From assembly GCA_934178345.1 (NCBI GenBank), contig CAKPQG010000026.1:1-30582 (forward strand): DNA of 30,582 bases, given 5' to 3'. The position numbers and the translations under genes are program-made. This DNA is from an uncultured Dialister sp. (GTDB lineage: Bacteria; Bacillota; Negativicutes; Veillonellales; Dialisteraceae). How positions within the stretch are numbered: position 1 is the first letter of the stretch; every line of letters begins with the position of its first letter. Below, piece by piece: positions 7,172-15,503 of this stretch. Under the pieces are notes generated by a model. It was not told where the DNA came from. It saw only the letters and a program-made list of their open reading frames with translations, and did no database searches.

Positions 7172-7711
7172 GTGTCCAGATTAAACGACTTATACAAAGC
7201 GCAGATTAAAAACACCATGCGCGAAAAATTCGGCTACAAGAATGACATGGAAATCCCGAAGCTGGATAAAATCGTCATCAACATCGGTGTAGGCGAAGCA
7301 ACTGAAAACAGCAAAGCAGTAGACGCTGCAGCATCCGATCTCGCAGCGATCACCGGCCAGCAGCCGATGATCTGCAAAGCTCATAAATCCCTGGCTGCAT
7401 GGAAGATCCGTGAAGGAATGCCGCTCGGCTGCAAAGTTACCCTTCGTGGTGACAGAATGTATGAATTCCTCGATCGTCTGATCAACATCGCTCTTCCACG
7501 CGTACGCGATTTCCGTGGTATCAGCGACCAGAGCTTCGACGGCCGCGGTAACTATGCATTCGGCGTAAAAGAACAGCTGATTTTCCCGGAAGTCGACTAT
7601 GAAAAGATCGACCGCATCCGTGGCATGGATATCATTGTAGTAACTACGGCTAAGACCGATGAAGAAGCGCGTGAACTTCTCCGTCAGTTCGGCATGCCGT
7701 TCAAGAAATAA
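7172..7711 (+). CDS. rplE: 50S ribosomal protein L5
   Basis: A full-length L5 of 179 residues: NIGVGEATENSKAVDAAASD near residue 37, GCKVTLRGDRMYEFLDRLI, and LPRVRDFRGISDQSFDGRGN. L5 binds 5S rRNA with L18 and touches the P-site tRNA. The start codon is GTG at 7172 after GGAAGGAGG. It is followed after 13 bases by rpsN. Confidence 0.97.
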   Translation: MSRLNDLYKAQIKNTMREKFGYKNDMEIPKLDKIVINIGVGEATENSKAVDAAASDLAAITGQQPMICKAHKSLAAWKIREGMPLGCKVTLRGDRMYEFLDRLINIALPRVRDFRGISDQSFDGRGNYAFGVKEQLIFPEVDYEKIDRIRGMDIIVVTTAKTDEEARELLRQFGMPFKK

Positions 7712-7724
7712 CCAGGAGGACAAC

Positions 7725-7994
7725 ATGGCAAAGAAGTCTATGCTGGAACGCGAGAAGAAAAGAGAACTCGCAGTTCTTAAATACGCTGAAAAGCGTCAGG
7801 CTCTGAAAGAAGCCGGCGACTGGGAAGCTCTTTCCAAGCTCCCGCGCAACGCTTCCCCAACACGCCTGCACAACCGTTGCAAACTGACTGGCCGTCCCCA
7901 CGGCTTCATGCGTAAATTCGGAATCTGCCGTAACCAGTTCCGTGATTTGGCTTACCGCGGAGAAATTCCGGGTATTAAAAAAGCCAGCTGGTAA
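7725..7994 (+). CDS. rpsN: 30S ribosomal protein S14, long zinc-free form
   Basis: The 89-residue protein (MAKKSMLEREKKREL, then NASPTRLHNRCKLTGRPHG and FRDLAYRGEIPGIKKASW) is S14 of the long type. It has only two cysteines and lacks the paired CxxC motifs of the 61-residue zinc form that is the standard in many Firmicutes. S14 completes the 30S head late in assembly. The start at 7725 is set by AGGAGGA and by the MAKKS family start; the reading frame stays open upstream inside rplE but that extension is not expected to be used. Confidence 0.95.
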   Translation: MAKKSMLEREKKRELAVLKYAEKRQALKEAGDWEALSKLPRNASPTRLHNRCKLTGRPHGFMRKFGICRNQFRDLAYRGEIPGIKKASW

Positions 7995-8016
7995 GATTTC
8001 GGGAGGAGGATAAATA

Positions 8017-8415
8017 ATGGTAACAACCGATCCGATTGCGGATATGCTTACCCGTATTCGTAATGCGAACGATGCATATCATGATAAAGTAGATATGCCT
8101 GCTTCTAAAATGAAGGCTGCTGTGCTGGCTATTTTAAAAGACGAAGGCTTTGTAAAAAGCGTTGAACAGATCGAAGTCGAAGGACATCCGGAACTGCGCG
8201 TAGCTCTGAAATACGGCGCAAACCGTGAAAAGGTCATCAAAGGTCTGAAGAGAATTTCCAAACCGGGTCTGCGCGTATATGCAGGCAAAGATGAACTGCC
8301 GAAGGTACTCGGCGGACTTGGTATCGCTATTATTTCCACATCCAAGGGCGTTATGACCGACAAAGCAGCTCGTAAAGCTGGTCTTGGCGGCGAAGTTCTT
8401 GCGTTTGTCTGGTAA
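8017..8415 (+). CDS. rpsH: 30S ribosomal protein S8
   Basis: At 132 residues, with TDPIADMLTRIRNANDAYHD at the N-terminus and ISTSKGVMTDKAARKAGLGG near the C-terminus, this is a standard S8. It binds the central domain of 16S rRNA, and in E. coli also represses the spc operon by binding an rRNA-like mRNA site near rplE; I did not identify such a site here. GGGAGGAGG lies upstream. Confidence 0.97.
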   Translation: MVTTDPIADMLTRIRNANDAYHDKVDMPASKMKAAVLAILKDEGFVKSVEQIEVEGHPELRVALKYGANREKVIKGLKRISKPGLRVYAGKDELPKVLGGLGIAIISTSKGVMTDKAARKAGLGGEVLAFVW

Positions 8416-8431
8416 TCGTTGGAGGTAAAAT

Positions 8432-8974
8432 ATGTCCAGAATTGGCAGAAAACCGATTACGGTACCGGCAGGTGTGGAAGTCAAGATTGACGGCCATACA
8501 GTCACCGTAAAAGGTCCGAAAGGCACTCTCACCCGTACACTGAATGAAGAAATCGGAATTCAGATGGAAGGCAACGAAATCCTCGTTACCCGTCCGAACG
8601 ACGATATCAAAAACCGTTCCCTGCACGGACTCAACCGTACCCTCATCCATAACATGGTAGTAGGTGTTACGGAAGGTTTTGAAAAGAAGCTCGAAATCCA
8701 GGGCGTCGGCTACAATGCACAGATGCAGGGCAAGAACCTGAAACTGGCTCTCGGCTTCTCCCATCCGGTTATCGTAACTCCACCGGAAGGCATTACCATT
8801 TCCACCCCGTCTTCTGTTGTTATCGTGGTATCTGGCTGCGATAAGGAAAAGGTTGGACAGATCGCTGCAGAAATCCGCGCTTGGCGCCAGCCTGAACCTT
8901 ACAAAGGCAAAGGTATCCGTTACTCCGGTGAATACGTACGCCGTAAGGCTGGTAAGACCGGCGCAACAAAGTAA
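8432..8974 (+). CDS. rplF: 50S ribosomal protein L6
   Basis: The 180-residue product has the two-domain L6 architecture: MSRIGRKPITVPAGVEV at the start, VTVKGPKGTLTRTLNEE in domain 1, and the signature QPEPYKGKGIRYSGEYVRRK near the C-terminus. L6 lies near the factor-binding site and the sarcin-ricin loop. It is preceded by TTGGAGG and follows rpsH by 16 bases. Confidence 0.98.
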   Translation: MSRIGRKPITVPAGVEVKIDGHTVTVKGPKGTLTRTLNEEIGIQMEGNEILVTRPNDDIKNRSLHGLNRTLIHNMVVGVTEGFEKKLEIQGVGYNAQMQGKNLKLALGFSHPVIVTPPEGITISTPSSVVIVVSGCDKEKVGQIAAEIRAWRQPEPYKGKGIRYSGEYVRRKAGKTGATK

Positions 8975-8992
8975 GACAGGAGGTAAAGAAAT

Positions 8993-9358
8993 ATGCGTAA
9001 AAATGCAAGCAGAAATGCGGTTATTCGCCGTCATCTGCGTCTTCGTAAGAAAATCTCCGGTACTGCCGCTTGCCCGCGTCTCAATGTTTTCCGTTCCCTG
9101 GCTAACATCTACGCGCAGATCATCGATGATGAAGCTGGCGTAACGCTGGTATCCGCAAATACCTTAGACAAAGAAATTAAAGCTGAATTCCCATACGGCG
9201 GCAACGCAGAAGCTGCAAAAGCAGTCGGTGCGCTGGTAGCAAAGAGAGCTCTGGAAAAGGGCATCGAAAACGTCGTATTCGATCGCGGCGGCTACATCTA
9301 TCACGGCAGAGTCCAGGCTCTGGCTGATGGCGCTCGCGAAGCTGGCTTGAAATTTTAA
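8993..9358 (+). CDS. rplR: 50S ribosomal protein L18
   Basis: The 121-residue L18 has RHLRLRKKISGTAACPRLNV, the RNA-binding start, and VVFDRGGYIYHGRVQALADG with AREAGLKF at the end. It binds 5S rRNA and carries it into the large subunit with L5. The start is the ATG at 8993 after AGGAGG. rpsE follows after 17 bases. Confidence 0.97.
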   Translation: MRKNASRNAVIRRHLRLRKKISGTAACPRLNVFRSLANIYAQIIDDEAGVTLVSANTLDKEIKAEFPYGGNAEAAKAVGALVAKRALEKGIENVVFDRGGYIYHGRVQALADGAREAGLKF

Positions 9359-9375
9359 GGTAAAGGAGAAAACAC

Positions 9376-9876
9376 ATGCCAAGATTTGAAAAACAGGAAT
9401 CCGACTTACAGGAAAACGTTGTTTTCATTAACCGCGTTGCTAAAGTCGTAAAAGGCGGCCGTCGTTTTTCCTTTGCTGCAGTTGTAGTAGTCGGCGATGG
9501 CAAAGGCAAAGTAGGCGCAGGCCTCGGCAAAGCTGCTGAAGTTCCGGAAGCTATCCGTAAAGGCGTCGAAGATGCCAAGAAGAATATGATCACCGTTGCT
9601 CTCAAGAACGGTACGATTCCTCATCCGATGCTCGGCATCTATGGTGCTGGCAAAGTCATCATGAAACCTGCTGCCGAAGGTACCGGCGTCAAAGCAGGCG
9701 GCCCGGTCAGAAGCGTACTCGCTATGGCTGGTATCCGCAACATCCTGACAAAGTCCCTGGGTTCCTCCAATCCGATCAACATGGTAAGAGCTACCATGGA
9801 CGGCCTCGCTAAACTCGAAAATGTTGAAACTGTTGCAGCACTTCGTGGCAAGACCGTAGACGAAATTTACAACTAA
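9376..9876 (+). CDS. rpsE: 30S ribosomal protein S5
   Basis: S5 of 166 residues, containing VVFINRVAKVVKGGRRFSF (N-terminal double-stranded RNA-binding fold) and the C-terminal fold with AGIRNILTKSLGSSNPINMV. The loop around residues 20-30 is where spectinomycin-resistance changes map in the family; the wild-type KGGRRF pattern is present. S5 controls decoding accuracy with S4 and S12. It is preceded by AAAGGAGA and followed 11 bases later by rpmD. Confidence 0.97.
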   Translation: MPRFEKQESDLQENVVFINRVAKVVKGGRRFSFAAVVVVGDGKGKVGAGLGKAAEVPEAIRKGVEDAKKNMITVALKNGTIPHPMLGIYGAGKVIMKPAAEGTGVKAGGPVRSVLAMAGIRNILTKSLGSSNPINMVRATMDGLAKLENVETVAALRGKTVDEIYN

Positions 9877-9887
9877 GGGGGCCCCAC

Positions 9888-10067
9888 ATGAAAGTTATCG
9901 TTACACTGAAAAAGAGCGTCATCGGCTCCAGACCGGAACATGTCGCTACCATCAAGGCTCTGGGACTCAAAAAGACCCACTCCTCTGTTGAAAAAGAACT
10001 TACCCCACAGATTAAGGGCATGATTCACTCTGTCCGTCATCTGGTTGACTGCAAAGAAGCAGAATAA
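9888..10067 (+). CDS. rpmD: 50S ribosomal protein L30
   Basis: A 59-residue protein reading MKVIVTLKKSVIGSRPEH and ATIKALGLKKTHSSVE, ending VDCKEAE. This is the small L30 of bacteria, with the conserved SxIGxxxxxxxTxxxLGLxK pattern. It binds 23S rRNA on the outside of the large subunit and is absent from some lineages. A G-rich GGGGG stretch lies seven bases before the ATG rather than a classical AGGAGG. It lies between rpsE and rplO as expected. Confidence 0.95.
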   Translation: MKVIVTLKKSVIGSRPEHVATIKALGLKKTHSSVEKELTPQIKGMIHSVRHLVDCKEAE

Positions 10068-10086
10068 ATAAGAAGGAGGTGCACTA

Positions 10087-10527
10087 ATGAAACTTCATGA
10101 ACTGAAACCAGCTGAAGGTTCCACAAGAGTTCGTCGTCGTGTAGGCAGAGGTCTCGGCAGCGGCATGGGCAAACAGTCCACCCGCGGTGCGAAAGGCCAG
10201 AACGCTAGAACCGGCGGCGGCGTACGTCCGGGATTTGAAGGCGGCCAGATGCCTCTGTACCGTCGTCTTCCAAAGCGCGGCTTCAAAAATATTTTCGCTA
10301 AAGAATACTCCGAAGTTAACGTTGAACAGCTGAACCGTTTCGAAGACAATGCTGTTGTTGATCCGGTCGCTCTCGTTGAAGCAGGTATTCTGAAGAACGT
10401 TCTCGATGGTGTACGTGTTCTGGGAAGCGGTGAACTCTCCAAGGCTCTTACCGTAAGAGCTCAGGGCTTCACAAAAGGCGCTCAGCAGAAAATCGAAGCA
10501 GCAGGTGGAAAAGTAGAGGTGATCTAA
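10087..10527 (+). CDS. rplO: 50S ribosomal protein L15
   Basis: The 146-residue L15 has the Gly/Arg-rich N-terminal extension (VRRRVGRGLGSGMGKQSTRG, GGVRPGFEGGQMPLYRRLPK) that threads into 23S rRNA, and a compact C-terminal domain with VRAQGFTKGAQQKIEAAGG. It is a late assembly protein. The stop is one base before the secY ATG, so secY translation is probably coupled to it. Confidence 0.97.
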   Translation: MKLHELKPAEGSTRVRRRVGRGLGSGMGKQSTRGAKGQNARTGGGVRPGFEGGQMPLYRRLPKRGFKNIFAKEYSEVNVEQLNRFEDNAVVDPVALVEAGILKNVLDGVRVLGSGELSKALTVRAQGFTKGAQQKIEAAGGKVEVI

Positions 10528-10528
10528 T

Positions 10529-11791
10529 ATGGGGTCTGTGATCGCAAACCTTTTTGCCAACAAAGAACTCAAAGATCGCATCCTCTTCACCTTCATGATG
10601 TTCGTCATCTTCCGACTGGGAGTCCATATCCCGGTGCCGGGAGTTGACGCTTCTGTCATTGAAAGTCTGTTTACATCCGGAAACCTCTTCGGCTTCCTGG
10701 ATCTCTTCTCCGGTGGTGCACTCAGCAAATTCTCTATTTTTGCCATGAGTATCACCCCATACATCAACTCTTCCATCATTATGCAGCTCCTGACAGCCGT
10801 CATTCCGACACTCGAAGAATGGAGAAAAGACGGACAGGAAGGCTTCAAGAAAATCCAGAAGGTCACCAGATACTTCACGATTTTCCTCGCAGCTGTACAG
10901 GCATTCGGCATGACCTATGCCCTGCGCATCAACAATGCCCTTGTCGATAACAGCTGGCTGTATTTTGTATTCGTCATCGTCGTCCTTACGGCTGGCACCT
11001 GCCTTCTCATGTGGATCGGCGAAAAAATTACGGAACACGGAATCGGAAATGGTATTTCCCTCATCATCTTCTGCGGTATCGTAGCCCGCTTCCCGCAGGC
11101 TATTTCCACAGTGATCGATTACCTGAAGGTCGGCACCATTTCTCCATTCCAGCTGCTTCTGTTCCTTGTCATTGCTCTTGTCATGATCCTCATGGTCATC
11201 GAAGTCAATGAAGGGCAGCGCAGAATTCCTATCCAGTATGCAAAGCGTGTCATTGGACGCAGAATGTATGGCGGACATTCCACCTACCTGCCGCTCAAAG
11301 TGAATCAGGCTGGTGTCATTCCGATCATCTTCGCTTCTTCCATTCTCATGCTGCCCGTCACCCTTGCACAGTTCGTCCATATCGGCTGGGTACAGGCTGT
11401 CGGCAATTTCTTTGGATGGGGCACCTGGCCCAATACCATCTGCTACGGCTTCCTCATTTTTATCTTCACGTATTTCTATACGGCGATCTCCGTCAACATC
11501 AAAGACCTCGCTGATAACATGAAGAAGTATGGCGGCTTCATCCCAGGCATCCGTCCTGGTCAGCCGACCATGATGTATGTAGATAAGGTATTGTCCAGAA
11601 TCACCCTGACCGGGGCTGTATTCCTTGCCTTTGTGGCGATCCTTCCGAATTTCATCGGAAACATCACAGGCATCCAGGGCGTGTACTTCGGCGGTACATC
11701 CCTTCTCATTATCGTCGGCGTTGCCCTCGATACCATGAGACAGGCACAGTCCTACATGGTCACAAGAAACTATCAGGGCTTTATTAAATAA
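10529..11791 (+). CDS. secY: Preprotein translocase subunit SecY
   Basis: This 420-residue protein is the channel of the Sec translocase, with about ten predicted membrane helices. Recognisable parts are the start of the first helix (ILFTFMMFVIFRLGVHIPVP), the plug region GGALSKFSIFAMSITPYINS, the central GNGISLIIFCGI and the loop RRIPIQYAKRVIGR that binds SecA or the ribosome. It inserts membrane proteins and exports secreted ones with SecE and SecG, encoded elsewhere. Length is typical for Firmicutes. It ends 27 bases before adk. The start at 10529 lies one base after the rplO stop, with GTAGAGGTG as ribosome-binding site. Confidence 0.98.
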   Translation: MGSVIANLFANKELKDRILFTFMMFVIFRLGVHIPVPGVDASVIESLFTSGNLFGFLDLFSGGALSKFSIFAMSITPYINSSIIMQLLTAVIPTLEEWRKDGQEGFKKIQKVTRYFTIFLAAVQAFGMTYALRINNALVDNSWLYFVFVIVVLTAGTCLLMWIGEKITEHGIGNGISLIIFCGIVARFPQAISTVIDYLKVGTISPFQLLLFLVIALVMILMVIEVNEGQRRIPIQYAKRVIGRRMYGGHSTYLPLKVNQAGVIPIIFASSILMLPVTLAQFVHIGWVQAVGNFFGWGTWPNTICYGFLIFIFTYFYTAISVNIKDLADNMKKYGGFIPGIRPGQPTMMYVDKVLSRITLTGAVFLAFVAILPNFIGNITGIQGVYFGGTSLLIIVGVALDTMRQAQSYMVTRNYQGFIK

Positions 11792-11818
11792 AGCCTTTTT
11801 CCTAAAGGAGTAAGGGAT

Positions 11819-12472
11819 ATGTATATCTTATTGATGGGACCTCCAGGTGCAGGCAAAGGCACCCAGGCAGAAAGACTCATTCGCGATTACGGCATCCCCC
11901 AGATTTCCACCGGCGACATGTTCCGTGCAGCCGTGAAATCAGGAACTGCTCTTGGCAAGGAAGCAAAAAGCTACATGGACAAGGGCGACCTTGTACCGGA
12001 CAGCGTTACTGTAGGTATCGTCAAGGAAAGACTCGCTCAGGAAGACTGCCGGAAGGGCTGGATTCTTGACGGCTTCCCGCGTACCACAGCACAGGCATCT
12101 GCACTCGATGCCATTCTCCATGAACTCGGAATTCAGCTCACCGCCGTCATCGGCATCAAAGCCAACAGAGATGACCTGGTGAAGAGAGTTAGCGGCAGAC
12201 TGGTGTGCAGAAAATGCGGCGCTTCCTTCCATAAACTTTTCCGTCAGCCAAAGGTTGAAGGCGTATGCGACAACTGCGGCGGCGAACTGTATCAGCGCGC
12301 TGATGACAATGAGAAGACCGTGGGCGAAAGACTGAATGTCTATGACAAGTCCACAAAACCACTGATCGACTACTACAAAGTCAGCGGCCGCTACTATGAA
12401 ATCAACGGAGATCAGAGCATGGATGAGGTTTATGCCGACATCCAGGATGCTTTGAAGAAGGCTTCCAAATGA
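11819..12472 (+). CDS. adk: Adenylate kinase, zinc-lid type
   Basis: The 217-residue enzyme interconverts ATP + AMP and 2 ADP. It has the P-loop GPPGAGKGTQ at residues 7-16, the AMP-binding segment ISTGDMFRAAVKSGT, and DGFPRTTAQA. The lid (about residues 126-160) contains two Cys pairs (CRKC and CDNC) that form the structural zinc site of Gram-positive adenylate kinases. The gene sits between secY and map, the usual firmicute arrangement, and its TGA overlaps the map start (ATGA), so the two are translationally coupled. Confidence 0.98.
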   Translation: MYILLMGPPGAGKGTQAERLIRDYGIPQISTGDMFRAAVKSGTALGKEAKSYMDKGDLVPDSVTVGIVKERLAQEDCRKGWILDGFPRTTAQASALDAILHELGIQLTAVIGIKANRDDLVKRVSGRLVCRKCGASFHKLFRQPKVEGVCDNCGGELYQRADDNEKTVGERLNVYDKSTKPLIDYYKVSGRYYEINGDQSMDEVYADIQDALKKASK

Positions 12473-13221
12473 TCACCGTCTATACACCTGAAGAGGTAGA
12501 GAAAATTTCCGCAGCTGGGAGACTGACTGCGGATACTCTCTCTATGCTTGAAAAAGCCGTAAAGCCGGGGATGAGTACCTATGAACTCGATGAGCTGGCT
12601 GAAAAATTTATCCGAGACAGAGGCGGGATCCCGGCCTGCAAAGGCTATGAAGGCTTCCCTGCCACCATCTGTGCCTCCGTCAACGATACTGTTGTCCACG
12701 GAATCCCTTCGAGAAGAAAAATTCTTAAAAAAGGTGATATCATTTCTATTGATCTTGTGGTACAATTAAATGGTTACATGGGTGACTCCTGTATCACTGT
12801 TCCGGTAGGACATACAAACAAGAAAAACCTCCAGCTGATTTCCGCCACCGAAGGTGCACTCTTTGCTGGCATCAAGCAGGCCGTAATAGGCAATACCGTA
12901 GGCGACATCGGTCACGCTGTCGAAAGTTACGTGAAACCCTATGGCTATGGAGTACTTCGTGAATATGTAGGTCACGGCATCGGAATCGGTATGCATGAAG
13001 ATCCGGAAGTTCCAAACTACGGTACACCAGGACATGGACCACGTCTGGAAGAAGGCATGTGCATCTGTATTGAACCCATGATCACCATGGGCAGTCCGGA
13101 CATCATCTCCCTTCGTGATGGATGGGGCGTCGTGACAGCAGACGGAAAACCGTCGGCTCATATCGAACACACCATCACCATTACCAAAGATGGTCCAAAA
13201 ATTCTGACGCTGCGCCATTGA
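12469..13221 (+). CDS. map: Methionine aminopeptidase, type I
   Basis: A 250-residue enzyme that removes the initiator methionine from new proteins. The five metal ligands of the pita-bread fold can be placed: Asp in DLVVQLNGYMGDSC (two aspartates), His in GHGIGIGMHEDP, Glu in CICIEPMI and Glu in IEHTITITKDGP. The substrate His of the GHGIG motif is also present. There is no N-terminal SH3-binding or zinc extension. It overlaps adk by four bases. A 48-base gap to infA follows; the KOW-domain gene seen here in some Bacillota is absent. Confidence 0.97.
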   Translation: MITVYTPEEVEKISAAGRLTADTLSMLEKAVKPGMSTYELDELAEKFIRDRGGIPACKGYEGFPATICASVNDTVVHGIPSRRKILKKGDIISIDLVVQLNGYMGDSCITVPVGHTNKKNLQLISATEGALFAGIKQAVIGNTVGDIGHAVESYVKPYGYGVLREYVGHGIGIGMHEDPEVPNYGTPGHGPRLEEGMCICIEPMITMGSPDIISLRDGWGVVTADGKPSAHIEHTITITKDGPKILTLRH

Positions 13222-13269
13222 TTCCATTGTTACAGGCGGTCAGCATATGATAAGCCAAAGGAGGCTCTC

Positions 13270-13491
13270 ATGAGCAAGGCAGACGTTATTGAAGTCGAAG
13301 GCAAAGTAGTAGAAAAACTTCCAAACGCCATGTTCCGTGTCAAATTGGAAAACGGCGGACATATTGTGCTGGCTACGATTTCCGGCAAAATGCGTATGAA
13401 TTTCATCCGCATCCTGCCAGGAGATAAAGTAACAGTAGAATTGACGCCCTACGATTTAGAGCACGGCAGGATTACCTATCGTTACAAGTAA
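13270..13491 (+). CDS. infA: Translation initiation factor IF-1
   Basis: The 73-residue OB-fold protein starts MSKADVIEVEGKVVEKLPNA and contains LATISGKMRMNFIRILPGDK and YDLEHGRITYRYK. IF-1 blocks the A site during initiation and supports IF2 and IF3. Most homologues read HISGKMRMHYIRILPGD; here TISGKMRMN is a small departure within family variation. The start is chosen from the AAAGGAGG site eight bases upstream and the full family N-terminus. rpmJ follows after 16 bases. Confidence 0.97.
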   Translation: MSKADVIEVEGKVVEKLPNAMFRVKLENGGHIVLATISGKMRMNFIRILPGDKVTVELTPYDLEHGRITYRYK

Positions 13492-13507
13492 GCAAGGAGG
13501 AACCAAG

Positions 13508-13621
13508 ATGAAGGTCAGACCGTCCGTCAAAAAGATGTGCGACAAGTGCAAGATCATCAAACGCAAAGGCCGCGTAATGGTCATTTGTGAAAATCCGAAA
13601 CATAAGCAGAGACAAGGTTAA
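13508..13621 (+). CDS. rpmJ: 50S ribosomal protein L36, zinc form
   Basis: A 37-residue protein, MKVRPSVKKMCDKCKIIK then GRVMVICENPKHKQRQG. Cys11, Cys14, Cys27 and His32 form the C-x2-C-x12-C-x4-H zinc ribbon of L36. It folds into the 23S rRNA core of the large subunit. Preceded by AAGGAGG and followed 22 bases later by rpsM. The retention of the zinc form here contrasts with the zinc-free S14 in the same operon. Confidence 0.97.
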   Translation: MKVRPSVKKMCDKCKIIKRKGRVMVICENPKHKQRQG

Positions 13622-13643
13622 TTAAAAGGAGGTTAAAGAGTAG

Positions 13644-14021
13644 ATGGCACGTATAGCTGGTGTAGACTTACCAAGAGATAAGCGCGTTGAGATCGGCTTA
13701 ACTTATATTTATGGAATTGGCCCCACTCTTTCCAAAGAAATTTTAAGCAAAGCAGGAATTGATGCTGACATCCGCGTCAGAGATCTCTCTGAAGATGATG
13801 TAGCAAAGATCCGCGGCGTACTCGCTGATTATAAAGTCGAAGGTGACCTTCGTAGAGAAGAATCCCTCAACATTAAACGTCTGGTAGAAATCGGCTCTTA
13901 CAGAGGCAGACGTCATCGTGCAGGACTCCCGACCCGTGGACAGCGCACAAAGACCAATGCTCGTACCCGTAAAGGTCCGAAGAAGACCATCGCAGGCAAA
14001 AAGACTGCGACTAAGAAATAA
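13644..14021 (+). CDS. rpsM: 30S ribosomal protein S13
   Basis: The 125-residue S13 shows MARIAGVDLPRDKRVEIGLT, the helix-two-turn-helix core (TYIYGIGPTLSKEIL) and the basic C-terminal tail GLPTRGQRTKTNARTRKGP. It contacts S19 and the P-site tRNA in the 30S head and bridges to the large subunit through L5. The C-terminus ends in a Lys/Thr-rich tail. The AAAGGAGGT site lies about eight bases before the ATG. Confidence 0.97.
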   Translation: MARIAGVDLPRDKRVEIGLTYIYGIGPTLSKEILSKAGIDADIRVRDLSEDDVAKIRGVLADYKVEGDLRREESLNIKRLVEIGSYRGRRHRAGLPTRGQRTKTNARTRKGPKKTIAGKKTATKK

Positions 14022-14039
14022 TGTTGAAGGAGGGATAAC

Positions 14040-14429
14040 ATGGCTACGGTAAAAAGCAAAGCTAAAAGAAAAGAAAGAAAACATGTAGAATCCGGTGCAG
14101 CTCATATTCGTTCTACTTTCAACAACACGATCGTAACGATTACTGATTCCAACGGCAATACCATCGCTTGGGCATCCGCTGGCGGACTCGGATTCAAAGG
14201 CTCTCGTAAGAGCACACCATTCGCAGCACAGATGGCAGCTGAACAGGCTGCTAAAGTCGCTATTGATCAGGGAATGCGTTCCGCTGACGTTTTCGTCAAA
14301 GGACCAGGCGCAGGCCGTGAAGCTGCTATTCGTGCACTGCAGGCAGCAGGCATCGAAGTCAGCAGCATTAAGGACGTCACCCCAATTCCGCACAATGGCT
14401 GCCGTCCTCCGAAACGCAGAAGAGTATAA
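14040..14429 (+). CDS. rpsK: 30S ribosomal protein S11
   Basis: At 129 residues with GAAHIRSTFNNTIVTITDSN, WASAGGLGFKGSRKSTP, and DVTPIPHNGCRPPKRRRV at the end, this is a standard S11, which lies on the 30S platform near the anti-Shine-Dalgarno region. In many bacteria rpsD follows; here the next gene is rpoA after 57 bases, a short gap that contains a small GCGC-stem hairpin (about 14456-14469). Confidence 0.98.
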   Translation: MATVKSKAKRKERKHVESGAAHIRSTFNNTIVTITDSNGNTIAWASAGGLGFKGSRKSTPFAAQMAAEQAAKVAIDQGMRSADVFVKGPGAGREAAIRALQAAGIEVSSIKDVTPIPHNGCRPPKRRRV

Positions 14430-14486
14430 GGATTACCCCTTTGCGTATCATTTTGGCGCTGAAAGGCGCAGAAGGAGGACTTTCGG

Positions 14487-15482
14487 ATGATCGAAAATAC
14501 AAGCTTCACAATTAAGACTGTGGAACTCAGCGATGATAAGCGTCATGGCAAGTTCGAATGCGAACCTCTCGAAAGAGGCTATGGCATTACTCTGGGAAAC
14601 AGTTTAAGACGCGTGTTGCTTTCATCTTTAGACGGTGTGGCTATTACGTCTATCAAAATCGACGGCGTGCTTCATGAATTTTCCACTATTAACGGCGTCA
14701 AAGAAGATGTAACAGATATGATTCTGAACCTGAAGAAGATCCGCTTCATCGCACATGAAGAAGCAGTCTTCCCGATGACAGTTCGTATCGATATCACTGA
14801 AGAAGGTATTTTCCATGCTGGCGACATGAAGTTACCGGCAGAAATTGATGTTCTCAACAAGGATCTTGTCATTTGCACACTGGATTCCGATGCTCATCTG
14901 GGCATGGAAATGACCATCAATCGTGGACATGGCTATGTTCCTTTCACCAAGAACAAAAGAGAGGAAGACGTCATCGGCGTCATTCCGATCGACTCCATTT
15001 ATTCTCCTGTCATTAAATGCAACTATAACGTCAGCGATACCCGCGTAGGCAATGAAATGGACTACGACAAGCTGACCCTTGAACTGGATACGGATGGATC
15101 CGTCAATGCAGACGATGCTGTCGCAACGGCTGCTGACATCCTGATCAGCTGTTTCACAAATTTCCTGAACATCGGTGACGCACAGGACAATAGAGTCCCG
15201 GCAGTTTCTGATGAAACGCAGGAAAGTGATGTCAGCGTAGAGGGAAGCGAAATCGATAAGATTCGCGAACTTCCGATCGATGATCTTGAACTGTCCGTTC
15301 GCGCATTCAACTGCCTGAAGAGAGCCGAGATCAATACCATCGGCGAACTGATGGATAAGACAGAAGATGAATTGACCCGTGTACGCAACCTTGGTAAAAA
15401 ATCTGTAGATGAAATTAAAGAAAAACTGACAAACTTCAAAGGCCTTGGAATTGGTCTGAAGGATGGAAGCGCCAAGGATTGA
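14487..15482 (+). CDS. rpoA: DNA-directed RNA polymerase subunit alpha
   Basis: The 331-residue alpha subunit has the N-terminal dimerisation and assembly domain (FECEPLERGYGITLGNSLRR near residue 24, VLLSSLDGVAITSIKIDGV) and the C-terminal domain of roughly residues 250-315 (LELSVRAFNCLKRAEINTIG and ELTRVRNLGKKSVDEIKEKL). The arginine in SVRAFNCLK corresponds to the DNA-binding Arg265 of E. coli, so UP-element recognition should be intact. An acidic linker of about 25 residues joins the domains. AAGGAGGA precedes the ATG and rplQ follows after 21 bases. Confidence 0.98.
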   Translation: MIENTSFTIKTVELSDDKRHGKFECEPLERGYGITLGNSLRRVLLSSLDGVAITSIKIDGVLHEFSTINGVKEDVTDMILNLKKIRFIAHEEAVFPMTVRIDITEEGIFHAGDMKLPAEIDVLNKDLVICTLDSDAHLGMEMTINRGHGYVPFTKNKREEDVIGVIPIDSIYSPVIKCNYNVSDTRVGNEMDYDKLTLELDTDGSVNADDAVATAADILISCFTNFLNIGDAQDNRVPAVSDETQESDVSVEGSEIDKIRELPIDDLELSVRAFNCLKRAEINTIGELMDKTEDELTRVRNLGKKSVDEIKEKLTNFKGLGIGLKDGSAKD

Positions 15483-15503
15483 TAGATTTATAGGAGGAAA
15501 GAA

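Noticed and set aside
14430..14486. Degraded rpsD remnant
   Set aside because: The gap is only 57 bases and shows no S4-like codons in any frame.
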